DNA of 64,000 bases, from contig NW_023601212.1 in NCBI RefSeq assembly GCF_014898055.3, forward strand, positions 50,084,329 to 50,148,328. The letters run 5' to 3'. The notes under the pieces were generated by a model. It was not told the DNA's origin and did not search any database. It saw nothing but the letters and a program-made list of their open reading frames with translations. The position numbers were made by a program, and so were the translations under genes. Within the stretch, counting starts at the first letter, position 1. Each line of letters opens with the position of its first letter. Below are positions 33,364 through 43,721 of this stretch, piece by piece. This DNA comes from Talpa occidentalis (Eukaryota; Chordata; Mammalia; Eulipotyphla; Talpidae).

Positions 33364-33850
33364 TGTAAAGGGCAGGAATGGACACAGTGCAAGTTTTTTA
33401 GGATCCAGCAGACCAGGTAAAGGAGGAGTCAGAGTCCTCTGTGGTTTTTTGCAGGTCTTTTATTGGGATTTACCCCATACACAGCAGGCAGGGGTGCTGG
33501 GGGGCCGGAAGGCTGGCAGGCATCCCAGCCCCCAGCAAGTCTTCATTCTGTCTGGGCTCTCCGGCCTTCTCTCTGCCTCTGCCTCTGCCTCTGCCTCTGC
33601 CTCTGCCTCTGCCTCTGCCTCTGCCTCTGCCTCTGCTTCTCTTGCTTCTCTTGCTTCTCTCTCAGCTTCTGCTGGCGTCCCCGTGATGCCGCCCTTAAAA
33701 AGCCCAGTCTTAGCCCAGGTGAATCCCATCTACCTATGCCCACACCCCACTCCAGGTGCCCGCCATCAGGCATGCATTCAGGACCTCAAGGATCCATCAT
33801 CTATCCTGATGGCGGGAGGGCAGAAAAGCCAACATATTCTTCACCGTACA
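33364..33850 (-). mobile_element. Solo LTR of an endogenous retrovirus, copy 3
   Basis: On the plus strand it runs from TGTAAAGGGCAGGAATGG to TTCACCGTACA. The perfect duplication GTCAG lies at 33359-33363 and 33851-33855. The polyadenylation signal appears as TTTATT at 33458 and the TATA-like site as CGCCCTTAAAAAGCC near 33690. The purine-rich region has expanded into a hexamer repeat. It interrupts the 3' UTR of the outer L1. Confidence 0.93.
33571..33636. repeat. (CTCTGC)11 minisatellite inside LTR copy 3
   Basis: Eleven perfect CTCTGC units, followed by three TTCTCTTG-like units. On the LTR sense strand this is GCAGAG, an expansion of the GCAGAGA/AGAAG motif seen unexpanded in copies 1 and 2. 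Confidence 0.97.
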
Positions 33851-34069
33851 GTCAGCTTTCAGGAATAGGTTTTATAGTTTGTCTGATCCTTTGTTTCATT
33901 TCTCTGTATTCCACGTAGAAGTGAAACATCCATCATTTATCTTTCTCTTTCTGGCTCACTTCACTTAGTATAATCCCTTCCCGTTCTGTCCATGTTGCCG
34001 CAAACAACACGTGTTTATCCTTTTTGACTGCTAAGTAGTATTCCATTGCGTATATACCTCATCTTCTTT

Positions 34070-35762
34070 TTTTTCTTCTTTTTTTCCAGTTTTTATTTAT
34101 TTGTCTTTTATTTATTTATATATATTTTACATCTTTTTTTTTCTTTTTTTACAATGTTTGCTTTCTTTTCTCAGGTGTCATCCCCATAGAATTTTTACAA
34201 CCAGTTCACCTGTGTACCATCACCATAGTCCCTTGTGCTCTTCCCTCCCTTGCTTTCATCCCTCTCCCTCCTCCTCCCCTGCAGAATGGCTCTGATTTAT
34301 AGCTGTCTGTTTATTTTTGTCTTGTTTTATGGGTTTTTATTGATATTATTTTTTTCCCTAATGCCTTGTTTTGTTCCCTGTATTCCTCCTATAGGTGAAA
34401 TCATCCAGTATTTTTCTTTTTCCTTCTGACTTATTTTACTGAGCATAATCCCTTCTAGCTCCATCCATGTTGCTGTGAATGGCATGAGTTTATTTTTCTG
34501 GGGGGGTACCATGCATTTTTTTAAAGAATTATTTATTTATTTATTTATACAAGCACTGGGTACAGTCAGAAGCACGGGAGGGTGAGGGAATTCACCAAAG
34601 CCAGAGCAGGCAACAGAACAGGCAGAACGACGAAATACATTACTGAGGGGAGCAGCGGGCGGCAGGAGAGGTCTGCGCGCCATGTGGGACCCTCACTGGC
34701 GGCTGGGGATGGAACCGGCACTACAGAAGGCTGCGGGCAGCTTTGCAGCCCAGTGCTCAACTGCTGCGCCACCACGGGAGGCCCCATGCATTTTTATTTT
34801 ATATATTTTTTACATCATTTTTTATTTTTGCACATTGTATGCATTTTCATCTTGGTTATATCCCCATACAATTCACACACTCCCTTATTTTGACCCTACT
34901 CCCTCCTCTCCTCTCCCCTTCCCCTGTAGTGTGTCTCTGGTTTATAGTTGTTTGTTGATTTTGATTTTTACTTTATTATAGCTGAATAGTATTCCATTGG
35001 GTATATATACAACATTTTCTTGATCCAGTCATCTATTTTGGGGCATTTGGGTTGTTTCCAGGTTTTACCTATTATAAATAGTGCTGCAATAAACATAGGG
35101 GTACAGATGGTCTTTTGAATCAATGTTTTTATGTCCGTTGGTTTGGATTCCTAGGAGTAAAATGCTGGGTCATATGGTAGCTCCATTTTCAGTAGTCTGA
35201 AGAACCTCCACACAGCTTTCCATAGGGATTGGACCAGTTTACACTTAGGAGAGTTCCTTTTTTACCACATCCTCATCAACATTTGTTGTTGCCAGTTTTT
35301 TTTTAATATGTGCCATTCTTATTGGTATAAGGTGATATCTCATGGTGGTTTTGATTTACATTTCCCTGATTATGAGGGATGTTGAACATTTTTTCATATG
35401 CCTGTTGGCCATTTGTATTTCCTCTTTGGAGAAATGTCTTTGAAGTTCTTCTGCCCATTTTTTGACTGGATTGTTTACTTTTTTTTGTTGTTGTTGTTGA
35501 GTCATTTGTGTACTTTGTATATCTTTGTGATTAATCCCTTATCAGTTGTATGGAGTGCAAAAATTTCTCCCAAGCAGTGGGGTGTCTCTTGATTGTATGT
35601 AGGAAGGCTACTGATTTTTCTGCATTGATTTTGTATCCTGCTACTTTTCTAAGCTGGTTGATTGTTTTGATTAGTTTTTCTGTGGAGCTTTTAGGGTTCT
35701 CTATGTATATTATAATATCATCTGCAAATAGTGATAGTTTTACTTCTTCTTTCCCTGTTTGG
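34070..35762 (-). mobile_element. Truncated L1 with internal ORF2 deletion
   Basis: Target duplication ATATACCTCATCTTCTTT (18 bp, perfect) lies at 34052-34069 and 35763-35780. Reading on the minus strand from 35762, the coding sequence contains the reverse-transcriptase FADD motif (35717-35728) and '[16 protein letters not shown]'. Near 35600 it then jumps directly to the C-terminal '[10 protein letters not shown]' region, so several hundred codons are missing. 3' UTR sequence occurs twice (34070-34500 and 34796-34980), suggesting a further short L1 3' fragment inside. A SINE lies at 34521-34783. Confidence 0.85.
34521..34783 (-). mobile_element. tRNA-derived SINE (antisense)
   Basis: Plus-strand landmarks are AAGAATTATTTATTTATTTA, CAAGCACTGGGTACAGTCAG, CATTACTGAGGGGAGCAGC and CCACCACGGGAGGCC. 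The perfect duplication CCATGCATTTTT lies at 34509-34520 and 34784-34795. It is the innermost insertion of the stack. Confidence 0.95.
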
Positions 35763-35880
35763 ATATACCTCATCTTCTTTATCCATTCCTCTGTTCTGAG
35801 ACATTTAGGTTTCTATATCTTGGTTATTGTAAATAGTGCTGTTTTGAACATGGAAGTGCAGTGCTTTACCAAATTCTGAG

Positions 35881-36182
35881 TAAATAATCCTTAATAATGT
35901 GTGTCAGTTTTGATCATTTGCTGTCATTTTTTCCCTCTTCTGAATACCAAGTTGAGATGTGAAATTCTTTTGTGTTGTAATTGTGGGTCAGAATCCAATG
36001 GGTGATTTGTCAGCACATTTAGATCTGGTGTTTGTAAAGGACTGATTACCCTAAGCCCATACCAGTCTTTCTAATTTCTTTAGAAAGAAGCAGAATCTAT
36101 AACTGCCTTGAGTTGTCAGATGGGAAAAAAGTTGGCTCAGCCATGAACATAGAATTATTTTTCATATATATGTATTGCATTC
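35881..36182. other. Intron, no recognised element
   Basis: Unassigned A/T-rich sequence downstream of the L1 stack. Confidence 0.45.
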
Positions 36183-36196
36183 ATAAAGATAATTTT

Positions 36197-36430
36197 TTTT
36201 TTTGCATCAAAGAAGTGGGTATAGGCCAGAGGTGTAGGGGGTGAGAGGATTCACCAGAGACAGATTGGGGAGCAGAACAGGCGGATCTACTGAAATTCAC
36301 CGCTAACGGGAACAAAGGGTGAGACAGGAGAGGGTTAGCCATATGTAGGTTAGCTCCCTCGCTGGGGATCGAACTCAGGTCCTAGTGGTGATAGCGCTGT
36401 GACTGAACCCCTAAGCCCCTAGGGAGGCCC
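36197..36430 (-). mobile_element. tRNA-derived SINE (antisense), tail-trimmed
   Basis: The T tract is followed by GCATCAAAGAAGTGGGTATA rather than the usual AAAGATTTATTTATGCATA, so the 3' end is mutated. Then GGTGAGAGGATTCACCAGAG, a decayed CGCTAACGGGAACAAAGG, GGGATCGAACTCAGG and CCTAGGGAGGCC. The duplication ATAAAGATAATTTT is perfect at 36183-36196 and 36431-36444. Confidence 0.93.
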
Positions 36431-36444
36431 ATAAAGATAATTTT

Positions 36445-37607
36445 GAGAAACATTTGGAGAAATGTTGCTGTTATAAAAAAAAGCCATTGGAGGTAGTGTG
36501 TTGAGAGGAATAGTATGAGGAAGCCTGAAATTATATATAAAATGGTATAAATACTACAGAAAAAGAAATACAAATAATCATAAGGATAAGAAAATATATT
36601 GCAATTTCCTGAACTGAAATGCAAGCTCTCTTACAGTAGACATCTTCGTCTTTCAGGTAGCTTATGATAGACATTATTCCATTCTATATGTTAGGCAATC
36701 ATCAGTTTCTTGGTGGATGAAATTTTCCATAATTTTTGTAATTTTTTCCTAATTGGAACAGCGAGAGTCAGACCCAATTATGACCTTTGTGTCCCAAGTC
36801 ATTTCCTGCTGGCAGGAATCTGATAAAAAGTGGCATTATCAACAAACCTCTACCTGGGACAGAACTTTAGCTGCAAGTCCTGAGTTTGTGTTATGATGTG
36901 TTTTTATATTAGGATTTATTGTACCTTTCTGACTGTTGAAAAGTCTGGGTCCCTTTCATGGCCACTAAACTCCCCAGCATTGAGTGGTAATACCCACCTA
37001 CTAGAACCTTTGAATAGTACATGACTTTTGAGAGAAGTTAAAGTTAGTGTGTATCTTAGGAAATAATTGCAGACTGCTCCTCATTTAACATGGGGATAAC
37101 AAATAACAAAACTTCTATTTCCAATTATTGGAATCTGTTTGTTTATCAGTTAAATTAGCCTTAAACAGTACTTTGTTATTCTGAAAGAGAAAAATTAAGG
37201 TGTGACTATACTCTGAAAATTGTTACCATTGGCCTTTTAAACGAATATTCTCGTAGATAAAAATCTCCCCAGGACCTGTGTGTGTGTGTGTGTGTGTCCC
37301 AAATAATCTGTAGAGATGGAATAACCTCTGTTTCCTCTGACACTTTTGCTCTCTGTGAAAGGGCCAGTGGTGCCTCTTTGATTGGCTGGCTTCATAGTGC
37401 TGAGCTTTTCCCTACTAGACAGTGGAGAGCACCTCAAAAAAGACCCAAGATACCTGACTGAGCTTCTTCCATGTCGTTTGAAATGAGCCACATATAAAGG
37501 CTACAGGGAAGAGGTTCTGTCAAATTACACAATTGGGCTTTTCCTCACTGACACTTTTCTACTTGAAAAAAAGTTATAAAACATCTTTCATTTTTTTTGG
37601 TCCTCAG
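36445..37607 (+). other. Intron immediately upstream of the exon
   Basis: It contains a (GT)n tract at 37277-37297 and otherwise unique sequence, including a homeodomain-like CCTAATTGG near 36750. The 3' splice site is CATTTTTTTTGGTCCTCAG ending at 37607; the pyrimidine tract is nearly continuous. CACTGAC (branch A near 37551) is a plausible branch point about 57 nt upstream. Confidence 0.7.
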
Positions 37608-37702
37608 ATGAGTATAGAATCAAACCGGTGGAAGAGGTCAAATACATGAAAAATGGGGCAGAAGAGGAGCAGAAAATAGCAGCCAGGAACCAAGAAAACT
37701 TG
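37608..37702 (+). CDS. Internal coding exon, C1orf21 orthologue
   Basis: A 95-nt exon lies between a strong acceptor (pyrimidine tract plus CAG) and donor TTG|GTAAGA. Only one frame is open: two bases finish an aspartate codon begun upstream, then 31 codons read EYRIKPVEEVKYMKNG, a Glu-rich AEEEQK stretch and finally NQENL, ending in phase 0. Of the other two frames, one stops at the first codon (TGA) and the other within 14 codons. I recall this segment as residues from about 33 of C1orf21, a conserved vertebrate protein of about 121 aa and unknown function whose N-terminus begins MGC (possible lipid anchor). The charged, low-hydrophobicity sequence shows no membrane segment. No other exon of the gene was found in the window. 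The exon call is strong; the gene name rests on memory. Confidence 0.85.
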
Positions 37703-39176
37703 GTAAGAGTCGAATTTCTCATATAACAATGAATTTTGGTGACTTCATTGTAATAAAATCTTCCCTGCATGTTCAAACTGTAACTTACACTCTGGCACAC
37801 GATTTCTTGAAAATGCTGTCACTATTTATAGCTTGCCTGGAAGCTGCACCATTATTCCTGCATCCTGTTTGTTCCTGAATAAGCCCTTCTTTAATCTTGA
37901 TAGAAAATGCTGCAGGGAAAATATAGCAAGTTGATGTTTTAAAGTGGTCAAATTTAAAGGAATAACCATGTGTAGAATTGGGATTTATGGGGAAGGCCGT
38001 TATTTTTCTTCTGCACCTCCTTTAACTTGTGTATCCAAGTCAGGATGAATGGCTAAGTTTCACTATTCTGCATATGTAATGTGGGGGAAGTTGCCCTTCA
38101 AGGGAAAACAATATACTTTTAAGACTGATCTCTAGCAGGACAGTTGGTATTTTACATTTTAATGTAAAAGGTATTGTGGATTTTGAGTTAATGTGACAAC
38201 TGTGGAGATCTGAAATAGAAAGATAAATGCTTTTTAAAATATCAATCGATATACCTGTTCATAAATGGAATTTTGCTTCATGGACTTTAAGTATCACGGA
38301 GTGGTGTCATACCTGCTATTTTTTAATATTAATACTTCATCTGAATATTCTATTTCTATAAAACACCTAACTATCACATTAACTGATTTCTTGAAAGAGG
38401 TTGACAATTTAAAAGAATATATATTTATTCAGTTGTGTTGGAGCAATATTGTTTTTGGATTTGTTTTGAGATCATTTGCTGTTTTTTCATATTTGAGTGA
38501 CTGTGATTTTAAGAAGCCTGTAGTGTCATAAAATACTTCCTCTTGACTTTAACTTTCTTTTCCCTTGTGCTTTGTTTTATTTTTATGATTTCTGCTACAG
38601 CAGCATCTAAGCTGTGCTCATGCATATTTAAGGCTGTCACTTTCCATGATGCACTAATGAACATAATAGACGAACTCTTTCTCCTCTATTCTTTCTGAAC
38701 CTCCAATCTACAACTCACAACACTAAAGTATCAGTAACTGAATATGTCAGGTCATTTTGAAGAAGCGAAAATCCTCTCTGTAATAAGAGTTCAATTCCTA
38801 AATTTTGACTCTAAGGTGTCACTGAAGTCACAGGAATTCATCAAACCTCTGGTGTATTTTAACATTAACACTTCAATCAAGGAAAAGGTATCTATGATTA
38901 AACACTGGAACCTAATATAATTATCAGACTTTTTACCTGAATTTTTTTTTTAAACTTTGATAGATAAGTAGTTGAGCATTGTAGTCTTTTTTCTACTTGG
39001 TTTTCTGAAAATCAGTCCTTGCTTGATGAAATTTCAACTTCAGTTACAAATCTCATCTTTAATGATAATCTGTCCACCAGGGGCTCAGGTGACGCAGGTG
39101 ACCCGTTTGATAGCAGCTTTTCCTTGGATCTAATGACTAGTGCCCAAGTCCACTTTACGTGCTTGCATCTGAAATA
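37703..39176 (+). other. Intron immediately downstream of the exon
   Basis: It starts with the donor GTAAGAGT. A/T-rich and free of named repeats for about 1.4 kb, unusually long for this window, so it may hold exon-linked or regulatory conserved sequence. An 88-codon open frame at 38265-38531 lacks splice or homology support. Confidence 0.6.
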
Positions 39177-39197
39177 TTAAGGGAATGATATTTTTTA

Positions 39198-39508
39198 TTA
39201 CATTAGATTATTTATTTTCTTATACTGTTGTTCATTTTTGTTTAGTATTTGATTTCTCCCCTCCGGTGTAGTCCCTGTGGTTCTCCCCCCACCACAGCAC
39301 CCGAGACCCATCACCAGAGTCCCCTGTGCTCTTCCTGCCCCTGTTTTGGCCCCTCCCCCTCTCCTCCCCTGCTGGATGCCTCAGATCTATGGTCAGCTGG
39401 CAAGCTTTGTCTTTTTCCTGACCTTTCATTTGATTTCTCTATATTCCACATATTAGTGAAACCACCTGATATTTATCCTTTTCCTTCTGACTTATTTTGC
39501 TTGGAATA
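39198..39508 (-). mobile_element. L1 3' UTR fragment (antisense)
   Basis: Plus-strand order is TTTGTTTAGTATTTGATTTC, CCACCACAGCACCCGAGACC, CTGGATGCCTCAGATCTATG, CTATATTCCACATATTAGTG and TCTGACTTATTTTGC. Flanks ATTAAGGGAATGATATTTTT (39177 onwards) and ATTAAGGGAATAATTTTTA (39509 onwards) are an imperfect target duplication. It is a 5'-truncated insertion of about 310 nt, of the same L1 type as the outer element at 33190. Confidence 0.85.
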
Positions 39509-39528
39509 ATTAAGGGAATAATTTTTAT

Positions 39529-40440
39529 CTTAGAGCTTGTCAGTTTTACCTTAATGTGCTCTTACCATACTTAGGACCAACACAACTTTTTCCTTCTCTC
39601 TGCTTCATAACCATTCACTCCTTGGTGCCAGTGAATTCTTCTTCTACAATGTGGCCAGAATTGGCACTACTGCTTTTCGGTGAAGACTAAATAGAGAGAG
39701 AAAAAAATTCTGGTATAACTTACTGGTGAAACAGCTGTGACAGCCCCAACCTCCTTTACTCTGCCAGCCGGCCAGAGCTCAGGCTGTGAACAATTTATGT
39801 AAAGGAATGCACGGAGAATGGTGAATAAATGGTTATCTTTGATGCTGAGATTTCTAAATGACTTTCCAAAATTAAATGATTTTCAGGCATCTGGTAGTAT
39901 GTTATGTTTGTCACCTCCCCCCTCCTTGGGATGCATAATCAAGTACTGACCGTGCATGTTGTTTGAGAAAATGAACAGACTTCGAAATGTGAAGTTTCCA
40001 TTGGAAGGTGGATGAAATGCATTTAATAATGTTTCATTTTACATCCATTAATATAAGTTCAGAGTCAAGAAGGTCTTATGTTTCAAAGGATGATGTTAAG
40101 ATATAGGTCGAAGTATTTTTAAGACTTTTTTTTGAAGGAATGTGATGAGCAGGTGCAAGGCACTGGAGGTACCTTGAAGGCAGAAACTGGAGGCAGAAAC
40201 TGCCACCTGCTCACTGCAGAACCAAGTTTCTTTGCTTCTCTGCCTTTGTCCATCCGTAGGGGGAAAGCACCTTGTGGTGTGGGTGTGAGGATTCCATGGG
40301 ATGATCATTGTGACACTTTGAGTGTAGTGTCTGCTGCATAAGCATCTAATGAAAGAGAAGCATTTTCATCTAGAACAAAAGGCAAGAACACAGAATGATA
40401 GCACCAGTGTTTCTTTCTGTTATTCTTTATGTTATCTGGT
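39529..40440. other. Intron, no recognised element
   Basis: Unassigned sequence. 40160-40205 holds a short tandem of GGCAGAAACTG. No exon-like segment. Confidence 0.45.
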
Positions 40441-40815
40441 GAGTGGTTCCTCAGCTTTCCTAAGGCCTGGACTTGCACACTGAGCCCCTTAGCACTTGCT
40501 GTCTAGTTCCTGGAATACGTCTTCCCCCTCCACACTCTACTGCTCCTTTTTGCCTGGTTTCCTCTTACTCAACCTTGGGACCACAGGCTAAATGTCACTC
40601 CCTGAGGGAAGCCTCTCCAGACCTCACCAACTGAGCTAGTTCTCCTTTTTTTTTAGCTCTGTTTACCTTTGTGTTCTTTGTAGCTCTCAGTGCCACTGAG
40701 AATAACTGTTTGTGAGTGATTTGTTTAATGTACCTTCCTCTTTTAGACCTTGGAGGTTAAAATCTATCTCTTAAATTCCAAGCACATGGCACCTAGTGGT
40801 TGCTCTATGAGTATT
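40441..40815 (+). repeat. L2 3' fragment (sense)
   Basis: The order TCTTCCCCCTCCACACTCTA, TTTGCCTGGTTTCCTC, TAAATGTCACTCCCTGAGGG, AAGCCTCTCCAGACCTCACC, CTGTTTACCTTTGTGTTC, a TTAGACCTTGGAGG block and AGCACATGGCACCTAGTGG follows the L2 3' region ('aaatgtcacctcctcagagaagccttccctgacc...tagcacagtgcctggcac'). Confidence 0.8.
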
Positions 40816-41154
40816 TAGATCTCCAGTCACTTGGACCTTTGACACAGTTTCTGTGGATGGAAATCACTACTGGTTTCTGAGGCGGATGATGATTCATTAT
40901 ACATCGGCCATTTATGTTCTCCATACAAAAATGTGTGTTTATGCTAATTTTCTTCATTGCTCAATATCTGTTAGTCCACTTCTCCCGGGAAGGTGGCATG
41001 CAGCAGTTGCATTGGCTTTGGAGATTATACATAGATATACGTTAATGCAAATCCCAGCTTCATCATTTCTAGCTTTGTCATTTCAGTCAAGTACCTAAAA
41101 CTGCTGAATTTCAAGTTCCTCTTCTGGAATCTGAAAACAACAAAATGATTGAAG

Positions 41155-41426
41155 GGTTTTTTTTTTTAAGATTTATTTATTTTTATACAAGAACCGGGGT
41201 ACAGGCCAGATGCGCGGGAGGTTGAGAGGATTCACTGGAGACAGAGTGGGGAACAGAACAGGCAGACTGATGAAACACACTGCTGAGGGGAGCAGCGGGC
41301 CAGACAGGAGAGGTCCACTTCACCATGTGGGATTCTCCCTGGCCGGCCAGGATCTAACCCGCACCGCAGAGGCTGTGGACAGCTTCACAGTGCAGTGCTC
41401 AACTGCCTGCACCACCAGGGAGGCCC
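41155..41426 (-). mobile_element. tRNA-derived SINE (antisense)
   Basis: Plus strand: T tract, AAGATTTATTTATTTTTATA, CAAGAACCGGGGTACAGG, CACTGGAGACAGAGTGGGG, ACACTGCTGAGGGGAGC, CACCACCAGGGAGGCCC. The perfect duplication CAAAATGATTGAAG lies at 41141-41154 and 41427-41440. The head codes the third wording (CTGCACTGTGAAGC on the minus strand). Confidence 0.95.
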
Positions 41427-41440
41427 CAAAATGATTGAAG

Positions 41441-42399
41441 TTTTAGAAGGAAACAGAGAATCCAATGAGAATCTCAGCAAAGGGAGTCTTTCTTAAACAA
41501 GACCCAGAAAGCAAAAGATATAAAGAAAAAAGGAGTTGATTTTATTAGATCTAATTAGCCTCTGCTATAAAACAGCAGAGTAGTTAATAGGCACCAGCCT
41601 GGGGAAAAAATATTTATGATATATGAAAGGCAAAGGATTAATATCTGGGATTTGTAAAGAACATTTGTGAATAATTAAGAACAAGACAATCTAGTAGAAA
41701 AATAGAGAAATGAAATGAATAAATGATTCGTAGTAAAGGATGTTGGACAATAGGTATATAAGAAGATGCTTCCCAGCCCTAGTGTCCAGATGTGTCCTTA
41801 ACCTACTCGCTGTATTCAAGACTTGTCTGCCCACCACGCAGGCCCACCAGAGGATGTTGGGCTACTCACCACAACCTTTGTGCTTTGCTCCCTCAGTTAA
41901 TTGTGTGTTTTCCAAGAGCCAGTGCAATGGTTCCCAAACCTGTTTATACTGGCTGAATGTCATTGTAATTATGTAATTTAGTTAAATAATATGTAAGCCG
42001 ATGAAATACAAGTGTGGAAAGAGCTGTTTCAGTGAAAATTAAATTAAATGTTTTGGAAAGACTTGATGAAGGCACATGACTAAAAGCTTGCTGTTCAATT
42101 AAAGGAAGCCCTGCACTCAGATTATTTCACAAGGTCTTTACATTCTCACTTCACCTAAGAAACGCAACCAGGGGATCTTAGGGTGTGGTTAATGCAGGAA
42201 GTGTGTCAGGAGCTGCTCAGTGGCTGCTTACTTAAAGGAAAGGCTTTATTCCTGTGTTGAAAGATGGGAGAGGAAATGTACAGCTGTGCATTTTTAAATA
42301 AAATAATCTGCTTACTGCATATGCACAGTTTTATGTTGTCATGCTTTATTTAAGTGACTATCATTTAATTACCAGTCCAGAAAGTATTATATGACTTTT
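41441..42399. other. Intron; repeat-free block at 42020-42340
   Basis: 41441-41730 may be decayed L1 (phrases like AACAAGACAATCTAGTAG). 42020-42340 is free of recognised repeats and rich in homeodomain-like ATTTAATTACC and CAATTAAAGG sites. Function unknown. Confidence 0.4.
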
Positions 42400-42850
42400 A
42401 TTGTAATAAGGGAAATGCATATTAAAAACTAGCCATTAAATTGGCAAAAACTTGAAGTATCAGTTTGGTATAGTTTTATAAACTATGTAATTATCTTGGA
42501 GGAAATTTAGTTGTATCTATTAAGATTTAATCATTACACCCATGACCTAGCACTTCCCCATCTTGGTAGCAACCCAAACAGCTGTCCCTGTGCTTGAGGA
42601 AATTTGCAGCATCATTTATATTGGTGAAAAATTGAAAATAACTCCATGCTTATCAATAGGAAAATAGTACAGCTTTAGTATACTAGACAACAATTGAAAA
42701 GAATGAGTAGGAGCTCTATGAACTGCCATAGGGAAATCATACAATTGCACAATAGATATGTAGAGAATTATACCATTGAAGCCTTTTTATTAAACAAAAC
42801 TATATTTTCTTTAAGTACTCAAGTATATATAGGGACTCATAGAAAAATGT
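42400..42850 (+). mobile_element. Ancient L1 ORF2 fragment (sense)
   Basis: GGAAATGCATATTAAAAACTA, ACCATCTTGGTAGCAACCC-type decay, GAGGAAATTTGCAGCATC, ATATTGGTGAAAAATTG, TCAATAGGAAAATAGTAC and AGAATGAGTAGGAGCTCTATG follow old mammalian L1 ORF2 order at high divergence. Confidence 0.65.
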
Positions 42851-42919
42851 AGAGAGGTGTGTTCCAAACAACTAACAATGGGTTCCTGAGTTAATGGAGG
42901 ACTTCGCCTGCTAAGACTT

Positions 42920-43075
42920 GGTTTCCTCTCCTGTGTAAATGGGAATAATAATTGAACCCACTTTAGCAGGAACTTTGAAAATTAAATAAGATATGCCTGC
43001 ACACTCTCAGCACAGTTCCTGGCATAGAAAATAGCATTGTTGGCTATTGTTGTGTTACTTTTATCAGTGGAATCA
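42920..43075 (+). repeat. MIR 3' fragment
   Basis: TTGGTTTCCTCTCCTGTG, AAATGGGAATAATAATTG, AAATTAAATAAGATATGCC and CAGCACAGTTCCTGGCATAG give the MIR sense 3' half in correct order. Confidence 0.7.
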
Positions 43076-43705
43076 GGTTAGGTGGGAAAGGGTGAGAAAG
43101 AATTGGATGTGGTGGTCAGAGCAGATTTTTTCCTTAATACTTTTAATTTTTGAAAGGAAATACGAGTATATTGTTTGTGTGATTTAAAATGGAATTTTAA
43201 ATGGGGGTACTAGCAATAAAATTCTAATTTTGAGGGCTTGGGAATCTGTAAGGGCCATATCATTCTCTTACTAGTTTAAATATCTTCAGTTTTTAGTCAT
43301 TCTCTGATATCTAATTATCAGATGAAGACTATTAAGCGGCAGTTAGAAGGAAGCTCAAGCATCACCCAGTTTTATTTTATAAAGTAGGTTAGCAGTTTTG
43401 CACACAAACAACATAAAGGTAATTTACTCCAGACCTGGCAATATTCAGTCCCCTTTTGTTCCAAAGTAAGAGTCTGACAAATAAAAGAAGTCCTATTTTA
43501 GAAATGCTCCCTCGTAATATCCTTGTACTAAAAAAAATGTCTTGTTTCCTTGGTTGATATTTGTCATTCTTAAGCTGTCCTCCCTCGGGAGTTATTAAAC
43601 CATTTGGTGGTAGGTCTTGTTTTTGGGGGTTTGGCCTGTATTTCCTAGATGTTAATGTATTGCAGTGGCTCTTGGTCAGCTCGTTCCAGATATCTTTGTA
43701 TAAAT
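43076..43705. other. Intron, no recognised element
   Basis: Unassigned A/T-rich sequence. No splice-bounded open frame. Confidence 0.45.
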
Positions 43706-43721
43706 GGGAAGATTCTTTTCT

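Larger units (their letters stand above)
33190..35880 (-). mobile_element. Old antisense L1 (outer host of a nested stack)
   Basis: Its own sequence survives at 33190-33363 (3' UTR, CCACAGTCCTTCACTGTAGC), 33851-34069 (TTCCACGTAGAAGTGAAAC, TAGTATTCCATTGCGTATA) and 35781-35880 (ATCCATTCCTCTGTTC, TATTGTAAATAGTGCTG). Between these lie a solo LTR and a younger L1 bearing a SINE. Removing the insertions restores normal antisense L1 order. Confidence 0.85.

Noticed and set aside
33218..33918. Long open frames (up to 216 codons) with Ser-Ala or Leu-Pro runs on both strands
   Set aside because: They are created by the (CTCTGC)11 array, whose 6-nt unit keeps every frame open, and they lie inside a solo LTR and L1 3' UTR.
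37608..37650. The ATG at the start of the exon as a translation start
   Set aside because: That frame stops within 14 codons; the homologous frame is offset and begins with a split codon from an upstream exon.
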